DNA of 64,000 nucleotides from Chryseobacterium gleum. Lineage in GTDB: Bacteria > Bacteroidota > Bacteroidia > Flavobacteriales_D > Crocinitomicaceae. Under the pieces are notes generated by a model, which was not told where the DNA came from, did no database searches, and worked only from the letters and a program-made list of their open reading frames with translations. Below are positions 37,007 to 46,395 of the stretch, in pieces. Both the position numbers and the translations under genes were made by a program. The stretch covers positions 62,001-126,000 of the forward strand of contig CAMAXI010000007.1 in the NCBI GenBank assembly GCA_945862165.1, given 5' to 3'. The first letter of the stretch is position 1. Every line of letters starts with the position of its first letter.

Positions 37007-37333
37007 TTAATTTTTTTCGATTCTAGTATTTTTCAAATACACCCGATACGCCCACAATCCTGGTAATCCAACAAGGACAATACCTGCAAATAAATATCCT
37101 TTCGTTAACAGATAAAAATCTTTTACCCCCAATTGTACTAGTTGTTCTTTTGCCGCTCCGATTCCAATGAAATACGAAAGACTAATATTTGCTTTTACTT
37201 TCCATGTTTTAGCTACTGATTGGAAAACAATTTCTCCATCAAACAAATTAATTGGAAATAAAAAGAAGATACACGATGAAATGACTACACCTAGTGCAAA
37301 TACAAACCACGGATTTTTAAATTTTTGTTTCAT
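37007..37333 (-). CDS. Small membrane protein, unknown function
   Basis: 108 residues with two predicted transmembrane helices (about 9-29, FVFALGVVISSCIFFLFPI; about 80-100, LFAGIVLVGLPGLWAYRVYL) and a charged intervening loop of about 50 residues. No family recognised. It converges on the Fic gene with 18 bases between stops. Confidence 0.5.
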   Translation of the reverse strand: MKQKFKNPWFVFALGVVISSCIFFLFPINLFDGEIVFQSVAKTWKVKANISLSYFIGIGAAKEQLVQLGVKDFYLLTKGYLFAGIVLVGLPGLWAYRVYLKNTRIEKN

Positions 37334-37363
37334 TTTATTGTTTTTATCAGTTAGTCATCTCCC

Positions 37364-37410
37364 TCGCCCCCTTTCTCTTCGAGAGCCTCAGAGACCGGGG
37401 AAGTCTTTTA
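37364..37410 (-). repeat. Dispersed intergenic repeat, copy in opposite orientation
   Basis: TTCGAGAGCCTCAGAGACC (37378-37396) is the exact reverse complement of 42678-42696. Similarity extends on both sides (AGAAAG with G-rich flank). It is followed by a T-rich tract with repeated GTCTTTTATC-like words before the end of the kinase gene. Confidence 0.6.
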
Positions 37411-37454
37411 TCTTTTGTCTTTTAGTCTTTTGTCTAAGGTCTAATGTCTTTTAT

Positions 37455-39002
37455 CTAAACTCTCAAACTTATCCTAAAAGTAGTTCCTTTATCGATTTCG
37501 GAATGCAGTACAAACACATTTCCATTATGGTATTCATTGATAATACGTTTCACCAAGGAAAGTCCAAGTCCCCAGCCGCGTTTTTTCGTTGTAAAACCTG
37601 GTTTAAATATGGTTTTTAAATTACTATGTGCGATTCCTTTTCCGGTATCTTGAATGTCGATATGAACATGGTTTTCGTCTTTTGAAATGGTGATATTGAG
37701 TTCTCCGGAGGTTTCCATCGAATCGACGGCGTTTTTAGTGATGTTTTCAATCACCCATTCTATCAACGGAGGGTTGTGTGGAACGAGCATTTCCGGGGAA
37801 TCGCTTTGTATGGAAAAATGAATTTTGCTGGAGACACGTAATTTCAAATAATCAATCACCGTACTAACGGTTTCTACGATGTTTTTGTCTTCGAGTTGTG
37901 TTGCTGAGCCAATTTTAGAAAAACGGTTGGCCACTTGTTCCAGGCGACTCACGTCTTTTTGCATTTCGAGTGCAATACTCGGATCAATATTTTGTGTTTC
38001 TAAATATTGTACCCAAGCCAATAACGAGGAAAGTGGTGTCCCTAATTGATGGGCGGTTTCTTTCGCCATTCCTGCCCAAACTTGGTTTTGTTCCGCTTTA
38101 CGGAAGGTGTTGAAGATGAGGTAACCCACAAAAATAAATAAGGTAAAAATGATGAATTGCACATAAGGGAAATACTGTAATTTTTTTAATTCAGGACTAT
38201 CATCATAATACAACAAACTATGTTGTTTGCTACCAAAATTGATTGGGATCGCTTTATTGCTGTGTTTCAATCGTTCAATCGTTTCGGATAATTCACCCTT
38301 ACGCTGATTACTCAGAGGAAGATTTGTTGCTAATATGGAATCTGAATCAGCATCTACCAATAATACTGGAACAGCACCTTCATTTGCCTTTAGTTCTACA
38401 TTAAATGCGCGAATTAAGGAATCTCGTTCCCGTTCCAATCGCGTAATTTCTTTAGAATCGGTATAGGCACAATTCATCACCAATCCTTCGTCGATTTCGA
38501 TGGTGATTTTGTATTTCCAAGAGTTTGCTAAATATAGCAGCGTATCGTTAAACAATCGTTTTACGCTTGTGTCTGGAAGTGCGTCGTGTAAATTGTTGAA
38601 ATCGGAATAGGTGAAGTCGAGGTGAAGATGCTCCGAAATATCATTATTATTGTCATATAAAATAACAGGAATAGACTTGTTTATGCCAATAATTTTCAAG
38701 GGTAAGGTATAATCGGGCATCTGTTGGATGTCGATCGGTTTTAATATCTCTTTGGTTGCACTACTCCACAATTCCATTTCATTGCGTTCTTTATCCCGCA
38801 GTTGTGAGAAAGTGCGATTGGTAAGTTGTACTAATTCTGCTTTTTTCTTAATGGCTTCCGCCCATTGTTTTACGCGATAGCGTTCTCGTATACTTACTTT
38901 GGAAACGATGGAATTCGAGAAAAATAAAGACGCGGAAATCAATACCAGCGCGATGCCGAGTAAAATGATTTTCCAACGTTGTTTTTTTGAATAAAGATTC
39001 AT
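37455..39002 (-). CDS. Orphan sensor histidine kinase
   Basis: 515 residues from the ATG at 39002. The longer reading from 39077 is rejected because a full -7 box lies at 39021-39028, between the two. A transmembrane helix near 11-30 and another near 285-305 (FIIFTLFIFVGYLIF) flank a sensor region of about 255 residues. Kinase core: H-box KETAHQLGTPLSSLLAWVQY, N-box NITKNAVDSME, G1 DTGKGIAH, G2 GWGLGLSLVKRI. The AHQLGTPL form of the H-box is characteristic of a Bacteroidota kinase subgroup. No response regulator is nearby. Confidence 0.88.
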   Translation of the reverse strand: MNLYSKKQRWKIILLGIALVLISASLFFSNSIVSKVSIRERYRVKQWAEAIKKKAELVQLTNRTFSQLRDKERNEMELWSSATKEILKPIDIQQMPDYTLPLKIIGINKSIPVILYDNNNDISEHLHLDFTYSDFNNLHDALPDTSVKRLFNDTLLYLANSWKYKITIEIDEGLVMNCAYTDSKEITRLERERDSLIRAFNVELKANEGAVPVLLVDADSDSILATNLPLSNQRKGELSETIERLKHSNKAIPINFGSKQHSLLYYDDSPELKKLQYFPYVQFIIFTLFIFVGYLIFNTFRKAEQNQVWAGMAKETAHQLGTPLSSLLAWVQYLETQNIDPSIALEMQKDVSRLEQVANRFSKIGSATQLEDKNIVETVSTVIDYLKLRVSSKIHFSIQSDSPEMLVPHNPPLIEWVIENITKNAVDSMETSGELNITISKDENHVHIDIQDTGKGIAHSNLKTIFKPGFTTKKRGWGLGLSLVKRIINEYHNGNVFVLHSEIDKGTTFRISLRV

Positions 39003-39020
39003 GAATTTTCTTCGAACTAC

Positions 39021-39028
39021 CAAAGATA
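39021..39028 (-). promoter_or_regulatory. Putative -7 element of the orphan kinase gene
   Basis: TATCTTTG on the minus strand matches TAnnTTTG and leaves about 13 bases of leader to the ATG at 39002. It decides the start. Confidence 0.45.
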
Positions 39029-39140
39029 TAAAATTGCATAGGTAAACGATAATTAAGCTGAATTTATTTGTGTTCAAAACTTACGGTCCTTTATGTGGAT
39101 AACCCCCAATAATTTTAAGGTTTCTATCAAAGTAAAATTG

Positions 39141-39148
39141 TAAATTTG
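39141..39148 (+). promoter_or_regulatory. Putative -7 element of the PfkB kinase gene
   Basis: TAAATTTG matches TAnnTTTG, 26 bases before the ATG at 39174. Confidence 0.4.
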
Positions 39149-39173
39149 ACTCACAATTTTTTAAATAAGAATA

Positions 39174-40103
39174 ATGAATTTACTTACCGTAGGAAGTGTT
39201 GCGTTTGATGCTATTGAAACGCCATTTGGAAAAACAGATAAAATAATCGGAGGAGCAGGTACTTATATTGCCTTAGCATCTTCTTTTTTTGCTAAAAATC
39301 AAAACATCGTTTCTGTAGTTGGAGATGACTTTCCGCAAGAAATGTTAGACTTATTGTCGCAACGCGGAGTAGATCTTACAGGTTTACAAATCAAACAAGG
39401 TGAAAAAACATTTTTCTGGTCTGGTAAGTACCATAATGATATGAATACACGTGACACCTTGATCACAGAATTGAACGTATTAGAAAATTTTGATCCAATC
39501 ATTCCTGCAGATTACCAAGGTGCAGAATTATTGATGTTAGGTAATTTAAGCCCGCAAGTGCAACGTGCTGTGATTGAAAGATTGACGGAACGTCCAAAGT
39601 TAATCGCAATGGACACGATGAATTTCTGGATGGATATTGCGTTGGATGAATTGAAAAAAACAATGGCATTGGTAGACTTATTAATCATTAATGATGAAGA
39701 AGCGCGTCAATTGTCTGGAGAAAGTTCGTTAGTAAAAGCAGCGAAAGTAATTCGTGCGATGGGACCTAAATATTTGATTATTAAAAAAGGCGAACATGGC
39801 GCTTTATTATTCCATGGTGAAAAAGTATTCTTCGCACCAGCTTTACCTTTGGAAGAAGTTTTTGACCCAACAGGAGCAGGAGACACCTTTGCAGGTGGAT
39901 TTATGGGTTATTTAGCAAGTACGGGAGATATTTCTTTTGAGAATATGAAACGTGCAATTATTGCTGGTTCTGCATTGGCTTCATATTGTGTAGAAAAATT
40001 CGGGACACAAAAATTAGTGGAAATCACACAAGAAAATTTAGATGCACGTATACAAGAGTTCGTAGCGTTGTCTAATTATGATATGGTTTACCAAGCAAAT
40101 TAA
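39174..40103 (+). CDS. PfkB-family carbohydrate/nucleoside kinase
   Basis: 309 residues, ribokinase-like fold. N-terminal VGSVAFDAIETPFG and the glycine pair in IGGAGTYIALASSFF, then the signature DPTGAGDTFAGGFMGYLA near residues 240-257 with the catalytic Asp and the anion hole. The substrate (sugar, nucleoside or other) cannot be set from these motifs. It is a single gene with its own -7 box, followed by a REP-like hairpin. Confidence 0.9.
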   Translation: MNLLTVGSVAFDAIETPFGKTDKIIGGAGTYIALASSFFAKNQNIVSVVGDDFPQEMLDLLSQRGVDLTGLQIKQGEKTFFWSGKYHNDMNTRDTLITELNVLENFDPIIPADYQGAELLMLGNLSPQVQRAVIERLTERPKLIAMDTMNFWMDIALDELKKTMALVDLLIINDEEARQLSGESSLVKAAKVIRAMGPKYLIIKKGEHGALLFHGEKVFFAPALPLEEVFDPTGAGDTFAGGFMGYLASTGDISFENMKRAIIAGSALASYCVEKFGTQKLVEITQENLDARIQEFVALSNYDMVYQAN

Positions 40104-40109
40104 TAGTTT

Positions 40110-40157
40110 TAGTTTATAAGTCACACTGAGCGGAGTCGAAGTGTAACTTATAAACTA
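40110..40157. repeat. REP-like hairpin element after the PfkB kinase
   Basis: TAGTTTATAAGTCACAC (40110-40126) and GTGTAACTTATAAACTA (40141-40157) are inverted repeats with one mismatch. They surround TGAGCGGAGTCGAA (40127-40140), identical to 34305-34318. It may act as a transcript-end structure. The core sequence is frequent in Bacteroidota intergenic DNA. Confidence 0.7.
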
Positions 40158-40183
40158 CCTCTACACCCTAACAAATTTCAAGA

Positions 40184-41896
40184 ATGGAAAAGAAAGAATT
40201 TATTGATCGTCTGAAGGAATTAACTGTAAATGAAGATGTTTTTGCAGTTTCACGTGCTATAAATGAGTTGCGTGGTCAATTTGAAGATTTTTGTATCGAA
40301 CAAGATCGTTTAAAGCAAGTTGCACTTTTAGAAGCGCAAGAACGTGGAGAAACAGTTGATTTTACAAATGAATCGGATCCATTAAAAGAAGAATTCTATA
40401 CCGTTTTTGGCGAATATAAAGAACGTAGAAATAAACTTTCTTCGGAGAAAAAGTTAGAGGAAGAATCCAACTTGCGTAAGAAAAAGAGTTTAATTGATCG
40501 TTTAACAACGCTGATCGCTTCGGAAGAAAATATCGGAGCTGCGGTAGAAATGTATAAAGAAATACACGAAGCATGGAAAACGGTTGGTGATATTCCACGT
40601 GAAAAACGACAAGATATTCAATCCGAATACTCTAAATTGTTAGAGTCTTTTTTCTTTAATCTTAAAATTTATCGAGAGTTAAAAGACCATGATTTAAAAC
40701 GTAATTTCCAATTAAAAAAGGAGATTGTTACGAAAATCGTATCCTTATTAGCGAATGATACAATTCGTGATTTAGAAGCGCAAATCAAATTATTACAAAA
40801 TGAGTTTGATTCATTAGGACCTGTTCCAAAAGAAGAATGGGAAGCATTGAAAAATGAATATTGGATAGGTGTAAAAGCGGTATATCAAAAAATCACCGAT
40901 TTCTACGAGGGTAAAAGAGAAGAACAAAAACAAAACTTGGAACAAAAACATACACTTTTAGTTCAAGTGAAAGAATTTGTCCTTACGATACATGAAATTT
41001 TAGATGCAAAATCGTGGGAATCCGCAACTGAAAAATTGTTGACGATTCAAAACGAATGGAAAACAATCGGCCAAGGTCCCCGTAAAGAAAACGAAGAACT
41101 ATGGGGTGCTTTGCGTGCAGAGTGTGATGTGTTTTTTGCTGCTAAAAAAGCCTTCTATCAAGTTATTAAAGATAAATTTGAAGTTGTTGCAAAACAAAAA
41201 AATAGTTTAATTGAAAAAGTTTTAGCGCTTAAAGATTCTTCGGATTGGAAAGTTACTTCTGAAAAAATCATTCGTTTACAACAAGAATGGAGAAATTTAG
41301 GAAGTGCAGGACAAAAAAACGAACAAAAATTATGGAAAGATTTTCGCAGTGCATGTGATGCTTTCTTTGAAAATAAAAAACAATTCTTCGCAAAAGAAGA
41401 TGAAGTTAATGCAACGAATCTAGAGGCGAAAAAAGCACTAATCACAGAAATTGAAGCATATGTTGTTGGGGAAGATAAACAACAAGTTATTGCGGATTTA
41501 AAAGAATTCTCTAATCGTTTCAATGCGATTGGAAAAGTACCTTTCAAAGAAAAAGATATTGTGTATCAAGCATTCAAAAATGGTTTAGATATACATTATA
41601 AAAAAATAAAATTAGAAGGTGCTGAAAAAGAGCAAGTGATGTTTCAAGCGCATTTAGACACGTTGAAATCCAATCCAAACGCTTTTAAATTAATTGAAAA
41701 AGAACGTCGTGATTTAGAGCAAATGGTTGCGAAGCAACAACAAGATATCAATCAATTGGAAAATAATCTTGGTTTTGTATCTAAATCCAAAGCTGGAGAC
41801 GCGCTGCGAAAAGATGTAGAACATAAAGTTAATGTGGCTAAAGACCGTATCAAAGAATATAAAACGAAGATTAAATTACTTACTACGAATGAATAA
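40184..41896 (+). CDS. DUF349 repeat protein
   Basis: 570 residues, highly charged and helical. At least five DUF349 units are visible, each with a W/FxxxG turn and a following Tyr/Phe-rich helix: AWKTVGDIPREKRQDIQ, FDSLGPVPKEEWEALK, EWKTIGQGPRKENEELWG, EWRNLGSAGQKNEQKLWK and FNAIGKVPFKEKDIVYQ. A C-terminal coiled coil (RRDLEQMVAKQQQDINQLE) follows. The family's function is not established. The membrane protein gene starts within its last codons (8-base overlap). Confidence 0.85.
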   Translation: MEKKEFIDRLKELTVNEDVFAVSRAINELRGQFEDFCIEQDRLKQVALLEAQERGETVDFTNESDPLKEEFYTVFGEYKERRNKLSSEKKLEEESNLRKKKSLIDRLTTLIASEENIGAAVEMYKEIHEAWKTVGDIPREKRQDIQSEYSKLLESFFFNLKIYRELKDHDLKRNFQLKKEIVTKIVSLLANDTIRDLEAQIKLLQNEFDSLGPVPKEEWEALKNEYWIGVKAVYQKITDFYEGKREEQKQNLEQKHTLLVQVKEFVLTIHEILDAKSWESATEKLLTIQNEWKTIGQGPRKENEELWGALRAECDVFFAAKKAFYQVIKDKFEVVAKQKNSLIEKVLALKDSSDWKVTSEKIIRLQQEWRNLGSAGQKNEQKLWKDFRSACDAFFENKKQFFAKEDEVNATNLEAKKALITEIEAYVVGEDKQQVIADLKEFSNRFNAIGKVPFKEKDIVYQAFKNGLDIHYKKIKLEGAEKEQVMFQAHLDTLKSNPNAFKLIEKERRDLEQMVAKQQQDINQLENNLGFVSKSKAGDALRKDVEHKVNVAKDRIKEYKTKIKLLTTNE

Positions 41897-42563
41897 ATCG
41901 GTAAACATTCTCTTGATTTTACTTTTAATTCCCGTTTTTGGGTTGACAATCTTTATTGGGTTCGACCTACCGGTAGAGTTTTTAAAAACGAGTGGTAAAA
42001 ATCTTCCTTTTCAGCATTTAATCTTTATTGTATTTGGGGTCATCATTTTTCTTTTAGGTGCGCGTCGTTCCATGCAACGTTGGATAGGTGTGAAAATGGT
42101 AAATAAGGAAGAGAAATACCAATGGAATCAAGAAATTGATGCGAAAAGAAAAGCACAGATTAATATGTATTTAATTATTGAAGGTGTAATGCATATTTTA
42201 GTGGCATTTGCTTTAATATTGCTTACTCAAAAAGCATTAGTGATTGCTACGGTGTTTTTCGCATTGGGTTTAGATCACATTTTGTTTTGTGTCTTTGGTA
42301 ACATAAAAAAAGTGTGGCGTGTTGGTATCACGAATAAAGCGATTGTTATCGCAGAAAGGGATTTTAAAGTGATTTATTTTTCTGGTTTACGACGTGTGAC
42401 TGTCCACCAACAAACATTGTTTTTTGATTATATTAAAGAACTTCAATTAGCTATTTCGATCGATTCTATTTCTCCGAAAAATAGAGGGGCATTTAGAAAT
42501 GTCCTAGAAGAAAAATTGAATCGCGATAAGGTACATTTTTCCGAAACGTTTAAAGAGTTTTAG
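41889..42563 (+). CDS. Predicted membrane protein, unknown function
   Basis: 224 residues from the ATG at 41889. A longer reading from 41832 would lie entirely within the DUF349 gene. Transmembrane segments at about 4-24 (ILLILLLIPVFGLTIFIGF), 43-60 (LIFIVFGVIIFLLG), 105-122 (GVMHILVAFALILLTQKAL) and 125-145 are followed by a soluble C-terminal part (DFKVIYFSGLRRVTVHQQ). No family recognised. The 8-base overlap points to co-translation with the DUF349 protein. Confidence 0.65.
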   Translation: MNKSVNILLILLLIPVFGLTIFIGFDLPVEFLKTSGKNLPFQHLIFIVFGVIIFLLGARRSMQRWIGVKMVNKEEKYQWNQEIDAKRKAQINMYLIIEGVMHILVAFALILLTQKALVIATVFFALGLDHILFCVFGNIKKVWRVGITNKAIVIAERDFKVIYFSGLRRVTVHQQTLFFDYIKELQLAISIDSISPKNRGAFRNVLEEKLNRDKVHFSETFKEF

Positions 42564-42589
42564 TAAAGTTATTTAGAAGATTATACACT

Positions 42590-42607
42590 TCCCTCCTTGA
42601 GGAGGGA
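42590..42607. repeat. Short G-rich/C-rich inverted repeat in the 42.6 kb gap
   Basis: TCCCTCCT (42590-42597) and AGGAGGGA (42600-42607) are perfect inverted repeats with a 2-base centre, followed by CAGAGGGAGGTG, which can also pair with the upstream CACTTCCCTCC. REP-like; it may end transcripts from either side. Confidence 0.55.
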
Positions 42608-42677
42608 CAGAGGGAGGTGATTCCATTTCTTCTAACAAAAAAAGGAGGTAATATTTAAGTCACTTCCTTAATCCCTC

Positions 42678-42696
42678 GGTCTCTGAGGCTCTCGAA
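42678..42696 (+). repeat. Dispersed intergenic repeat, plus-strand copy
   Basis: GGTCTCTGAGGCTCTCGAA is identical, as reverse complement, to 37378-37396, and its 3' 14 bases recur at 5967-5980. It lies between convergent genes. Confidence 0.6.
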
Positions 42697-42755
42697 TAGA
42701 AAGAGGGAAAACTTACATTAATTTCGCAATCGAACGAAGAAAAGCGAATTAAAAA

Positions 42756-43439
42756 TTAAAAATTCGGTTTTAAGTCGTGATTTTTAAAGAATTCGTCCAC
42801 ATATTCCACCGCTTCATCTGCTGTATCCACAACCGTAAATAAATCTAAATCTTCTGGAGAAATATTATGTTCTTGTTCGAGCATCGCAGTTCGTATCCAT
42901 TCAATTAAACCATCCCAATAGGCATGACCAATCAAAACTACTGGTCTACGCGATATTTTCTTCGTTTGAATTAATGTAAGCGCTTCAAACAACTCATCAA
43001 TCGTTCCTAGTCCACCAGGTAAAATAACAAATCCCTGCGCATATTTTACGAAAATAACTTTACGCACAAAGAAATAATCAAATTGTAGATTATGTTCTTG
43101 ATCTATATATGGATTGTGATTTTGTTCAAATGGTAAATCAATGTTTAAACCTACCGATTTCCCTTTACCTTCTTGCGCTCCTTTATTTCCTGCTTCCATT
43201 ATTCCTGGACCACCACCAGTAATAATTCCATAACCACTTTCCGCAAATTTTCGGGCAACTTCTACCCCTAATTGGTAGTATTTATTGTCTGGTTTCGTGC
43301 GAGCAGAACCGAAGATGGAGATAGATGGTCCTATCTTTGCCATGCGTTCATATCCCTCTACAAATTCTGACATTATTTTAAATATGGCCCAGCTATCGTT
43401 TGTTTTTATTTCTGTCCAATCTTTGTGAAATCTGTTCAT
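42756..43439 (-). CDS. LOG-family protein (TIGR00730 Rossmann-fold nucleotide hydrolase-like)
   Basis: 227 residues. The family motifs are complete: GGGPGIMEAGNKGA and PGGLGTIDELFEALT (PGGxGTxxE). Members cleave the N-glycosidic bond of cytokinin-type or purine nucleoside 5'-monophosphates, releasing the base and ribose 5-phosphate, and were formerly mis-annotated as lysine decarboxylases. The natural substrate in this organism is not known. It is a single gene on the minus strand. Confidence 0.88.
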   Translation of the reverse strand: MNRFHKDWTEIKTNDSWAIFKIMSEFVEGYERMAKIGPSISIFGSARTKPDNKYYQLGVEVARKFAESGYGIITGGGPGIMEAGNKGAQEGKGKSVGLNIDLPFEQNHNPYIDQEHNLQFDYFFVRKVIFVKYAQGFVILPGGLGTIDELFEALTLIQTKKISRRPVVLIGHAYWDGLIEWIRTAMLEQEHNISPEDLDLFTVVDTADEAVEYVDEFFKNHDLKPNF

Positions 43440-43578
43440 CGCTTCAATATTTCGTAATTTAACAATAAAACAATATATACATTATTTTTCAGTATTTAAA
43501 TAGGTCTTCGAATATATTTGTCCTTGGAACATCTAGGAAATAGGTGCTTGAAACTAGTTAACTAATACGTATTCAGGA

Positions 43579-46395
43579 TTATCGTGCTAGTTCTTTCTTT
43601 AAATAGGGTGCTGTATGGGAACGTGTTTTTTTTAGTTTTGCTAATGCTTCAGGTGTACCTTCAAACAATACTTCACCGCCATTTTTTCCGCCTTCAGGAC
43701 CTAAATCTACCAGGTAATCAGCAACTTTAATGATGTCTAAATTGTGTTCAATAACCAAAACGGTATTCCCTTCATCCACTAATTTTTGGAGTACAATTAA
43801 TAATAGCCTAATATCTTCAAAGTGAAGTCCAGTAGAAGGCTCGTCTAAAATGTAAATAGTTTTTCCAGTTCCTTTTTTGGCTAATTCTGTGGCTAATTTA
43901 ATACGTTGCGCCTCACCACCAGAAAGTGTTGTAGATGCTTGTCCTAGTTTTACATACCCTAATCCTACAGAAACTAATGTTTCTAGAATACGGTGAATTT
44001 TTGGTATTTTATCGAAGAAATGACACGCTTCCTCAATATTCATCTCCAACACATCACTGATCGATTTTCCTTTAAAACGTACTTCCAAAGTTTCACGATT
44101 GTAACGTTTACCATTGCAAGTTTCACAGTTAACATACACATCTGGTAAAAAATTCATTTCAATCACTTGAATTCCTGCTCCTCCACAAGTTTCACAGCGT
44201 CCACCAGCAACATTAAAGGAAAATCTCCCTGGTTTATAACCTCGTATCTGCGCTTCGGGTGCTGCCGCAAATAAACTACGTATTTCCGTAAATAAATTCG
44301 TGTACGTAGCAGGATTAGAACGTGGTGTTCTACCAATAGGACTTTGATCTATTTCGATCACTTTATCCAAATGTTCTAAACCTTCAATGGATTTATATGG
44401 CATTGGTTTTTTAACCCCTTTGTAAATGTGTGCATTCAAAATAGGGTAGAGGGTATGGTTAATCAATGTCGATTTTCCACTTCCAGAAACACCAGAAACA
44501 CAGGTTAAAGTTCCTAATGGTATGTTTAAATCAACATTACGCAAGTTATTTCCAGTTGCGCCAAGCAAACGTAAGGTATTCCCATTTCCCTTTCTACGTA
44601 TTTTTGGGATTTCTATTTTTTTGTGCCCTAATAAATATTCGGTGGTCAGTGAATTACTTTCTTTAATTTCATGGAAGTTACATGCGTTCATAATGCGACC
44701 ACCATGTACCCCAGCTCCAGGGCCAATATCCACTAAAAAATCAGCTGCTTCAATCATTTCTTGGTCGTGCTCAACTACTAAAACTGAATTTCCACGATCG
44801 CGTAAATTTTGAAGCGAATGAATTAATTTTGAGTTGTCCCGTTGGTGAAGTCCAATACTTGGTTCATCTAAAATGTACAATACATTCATTAATTCGGAAC
44901 CAATCTGCGTTGCTAAGCGTATTCGTTGTGCTTCACCACCTGATAGACTATTTGCAGAACGATTTAAACATAAATAATTTAGTCCAACTTGCAGTATAAA
45001 TTGCAAACGGGATTTGATTTCTTTTAAAATTTCAGTGCCAATCGTAAGTTCACTTTTGGATAATTGTTCTTCTAAATGTGAAAACCAGGTTGCTAATTCT
45101 TCGATATCCATTTGGGTTAATTCCCCAATATTCTTATCGTTGATCTTAAAGTATAAGGATTCTTTTTTTAAACGGGAACCTTTACAAGAAGGACACGTAA
45201 CTTTATTCATAAACGATTGCGCCCAGCGTTGAATGGCTGCACTACTATCTTCGGAATGTCGTGTAATAAATTGTATAATCCCTTCAAAGATAATTTTATT
45301 CGCTTTTTTGTCATACTCGATTCCTTCGTTTCCATTGAGGATCGTTTGTAGTAAATCTGCAGGGATTTCCTCTAACGGTGTATCTAAACTTAAATTTTCA
45401 TGACTTAATAAGGTCTGTAATTTTTCGAAAATCCATGTTTTTTTATATTCTCCTAATGGAATTATCCCTCCATTTTTGATTGTTTTTTTAAAGTCAGGAA
45501 TTATTTTTTGAATATCTATTTCTGCAACATCTCCCAATCCACTGCATTGTGGACAAGCTCCATAAGGTGAATTGAATGAAAATATATTCGGTTCTGCTTC
45601 TTGGTAACTAATACCAGAACTAGGACACATCAACAAACGACTAAAGTGCTTGATTTCGTTCGTGTCATAATCTAAAATCGAAATGGTTTTTTCACCATAC
45701 TTCATGGCAGTAACAACGGAATCATAGACACGTTTTGGGTCAATTCCTTCTATTTGTAATCGGTCAACAACAATAGAGATATCGTGAATTTTATACCGAT
45801 CTACCTGCATACCAGGAGTGATATCTACCACAACACCATCGATAAATACTTTTGAGAACCCCATTTTGAGAATTTGTTCAAATAATTCTCTATAATGACC
45901 CTTTCTACCCTTGATCTTTGGTGCTAAAACACTAATTTTTTTTCCTTTGTATTTCGCAAGTATAAGCTCTACAATTTGTTCGTCGGAGTACTTTACCATT
46001 TGTTCTCCAGAATTATAGGAATATGCGGTTCCTATTCTTGCATAGAGTAAACGTAAAAAGTCATATATTTCTGTAATTGTTCCAACGGTAGACCTAGGTG
46101 AGCGTGAAACCGTTTTTTGTTCAATGGAGATAACAGGACTCAATCCATTTATTTTATCTACATCTGGTCGTTCTAGATTTCCTAAAAATTGACGTGCGTA
46201 TGCAGAAAAAGTTTCAATATATCTACGTTGACCTTCCGCAAAAATGGTGTCAAAGGCTAAAGAGGATTTTCCCGAACCAGACAAGCCAGTAAAAACTACT
46301 AATTTATTACGTGGAATAACTAAATCTATATTTTTTAGATTATGCTCTCTTGCACCAAGTATTTCGATAACATCTTGCGGTTCTTCCTTTTTCAT
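43579..46395 (-). CDS. uvrA: Excinuclease ABC subunit A
   Basis: 938 residues. UvrA scans DNA for bulky lesions and loads UvrB in nucleotide excision repair. Two ABC cassettes: Walker A GLSGSGKSSLAFDT (N-terminal) and GVSGSGKSTLINHT (C-terminal), signatures SLSGGEAQRIRLA and TLSGGEAQRIKLA. Zinc-type motifs CPQCSGLGD, CPSCKGSRLK, CETCGGAGIQ and CETCNGKRYN are all present. The start ATG shares one base with the stop of the upstream lytic transglycosylase gene, so it probably sits at the end of a long minus-strand transcript. Confidence 0.97.
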   Translation of the reverse strand: MKKEEPQDVIEILGAREHNLKNIDLVIPRNKLVVFTGLSGSGKSSLAFDTIFAEGQRRYIETFSAYARQFLGNLERPDVDKINGLSPVISIEQKTVSRSPRSTVGTITEIYDFLRLLYARIGTAYSYNSGEQMVKYSDEQIVELILAKYKGKKISVLAPKIKGRKGHYRELFEQILKMGFSKVFIDGVVVDITPGMQVDRYKIHDISIVVDRLQIEGIDPKRVYDSVVTAMKYGEKTISILDYDTNEIKHFSRLLMCPSSGISYQEAEPNIFSFNSPYGACPQCSGLGDVAEIDIQKIIPDFKKTIKNGGIIPLGEYKKTWIFEKLQTLLSHENLSLDTPLEEIPADLLQTILNGNEGIEYDKKANKIIFEGIIQFITRHSEDSSAAIQRWAQSFMNKVTCPSCKGSRLKKESLYFKINDKNIGELTQMDIEELATWFSHLEEQLSKSELTIGTEILKEIKSRLQFILQVGLNYLCLNRSANSLSGGEAQRIRLATQIGSELMNVLYILDEPSIGLHQRDNSKLIHSLQNLRDRGNSVLVVEHDQEMIEAADFLVDIGPGAGVHGGRIMNACNFHEIKESNSLTTEYLLGHKKIEIPKIRRKGNGNTLRLLGATGNNLRNVDLNIPLGTLTCVSGVSGSGKSTLINHTLYPILNAHIYKGVKKPMPYKSIEGLEHLDKVIEIDQSPIGRTPRSNPATYTNLFTEIRSLFAAAPEAQIRGYKPGRFSFNVAGGRCETCGGAGIQVIEMNFLPDVYVNCETCNGKRYNRETLEVRFKGKSISDVLEMNIEEACHFFDKIPKIHRILETLVSVGLGYVKLGQASTTLSGGEAQRIKLATELAKKGTGKTIYILDEPSTGLHFEDIRLLLIVLQKLVDEGNTVLVIEHNLDIIKVADYLVDLGPEGGKNGGEVLFEGTPEALAKLKKTRSHTAPYLKKELAR

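Noticed and set aside
42756-43439. Lysine decarboxylase
   Set aside because: The PGGxGTxxE motif places it in the LOG nucleotide hydrolase family; the older name is a mis-annotation.
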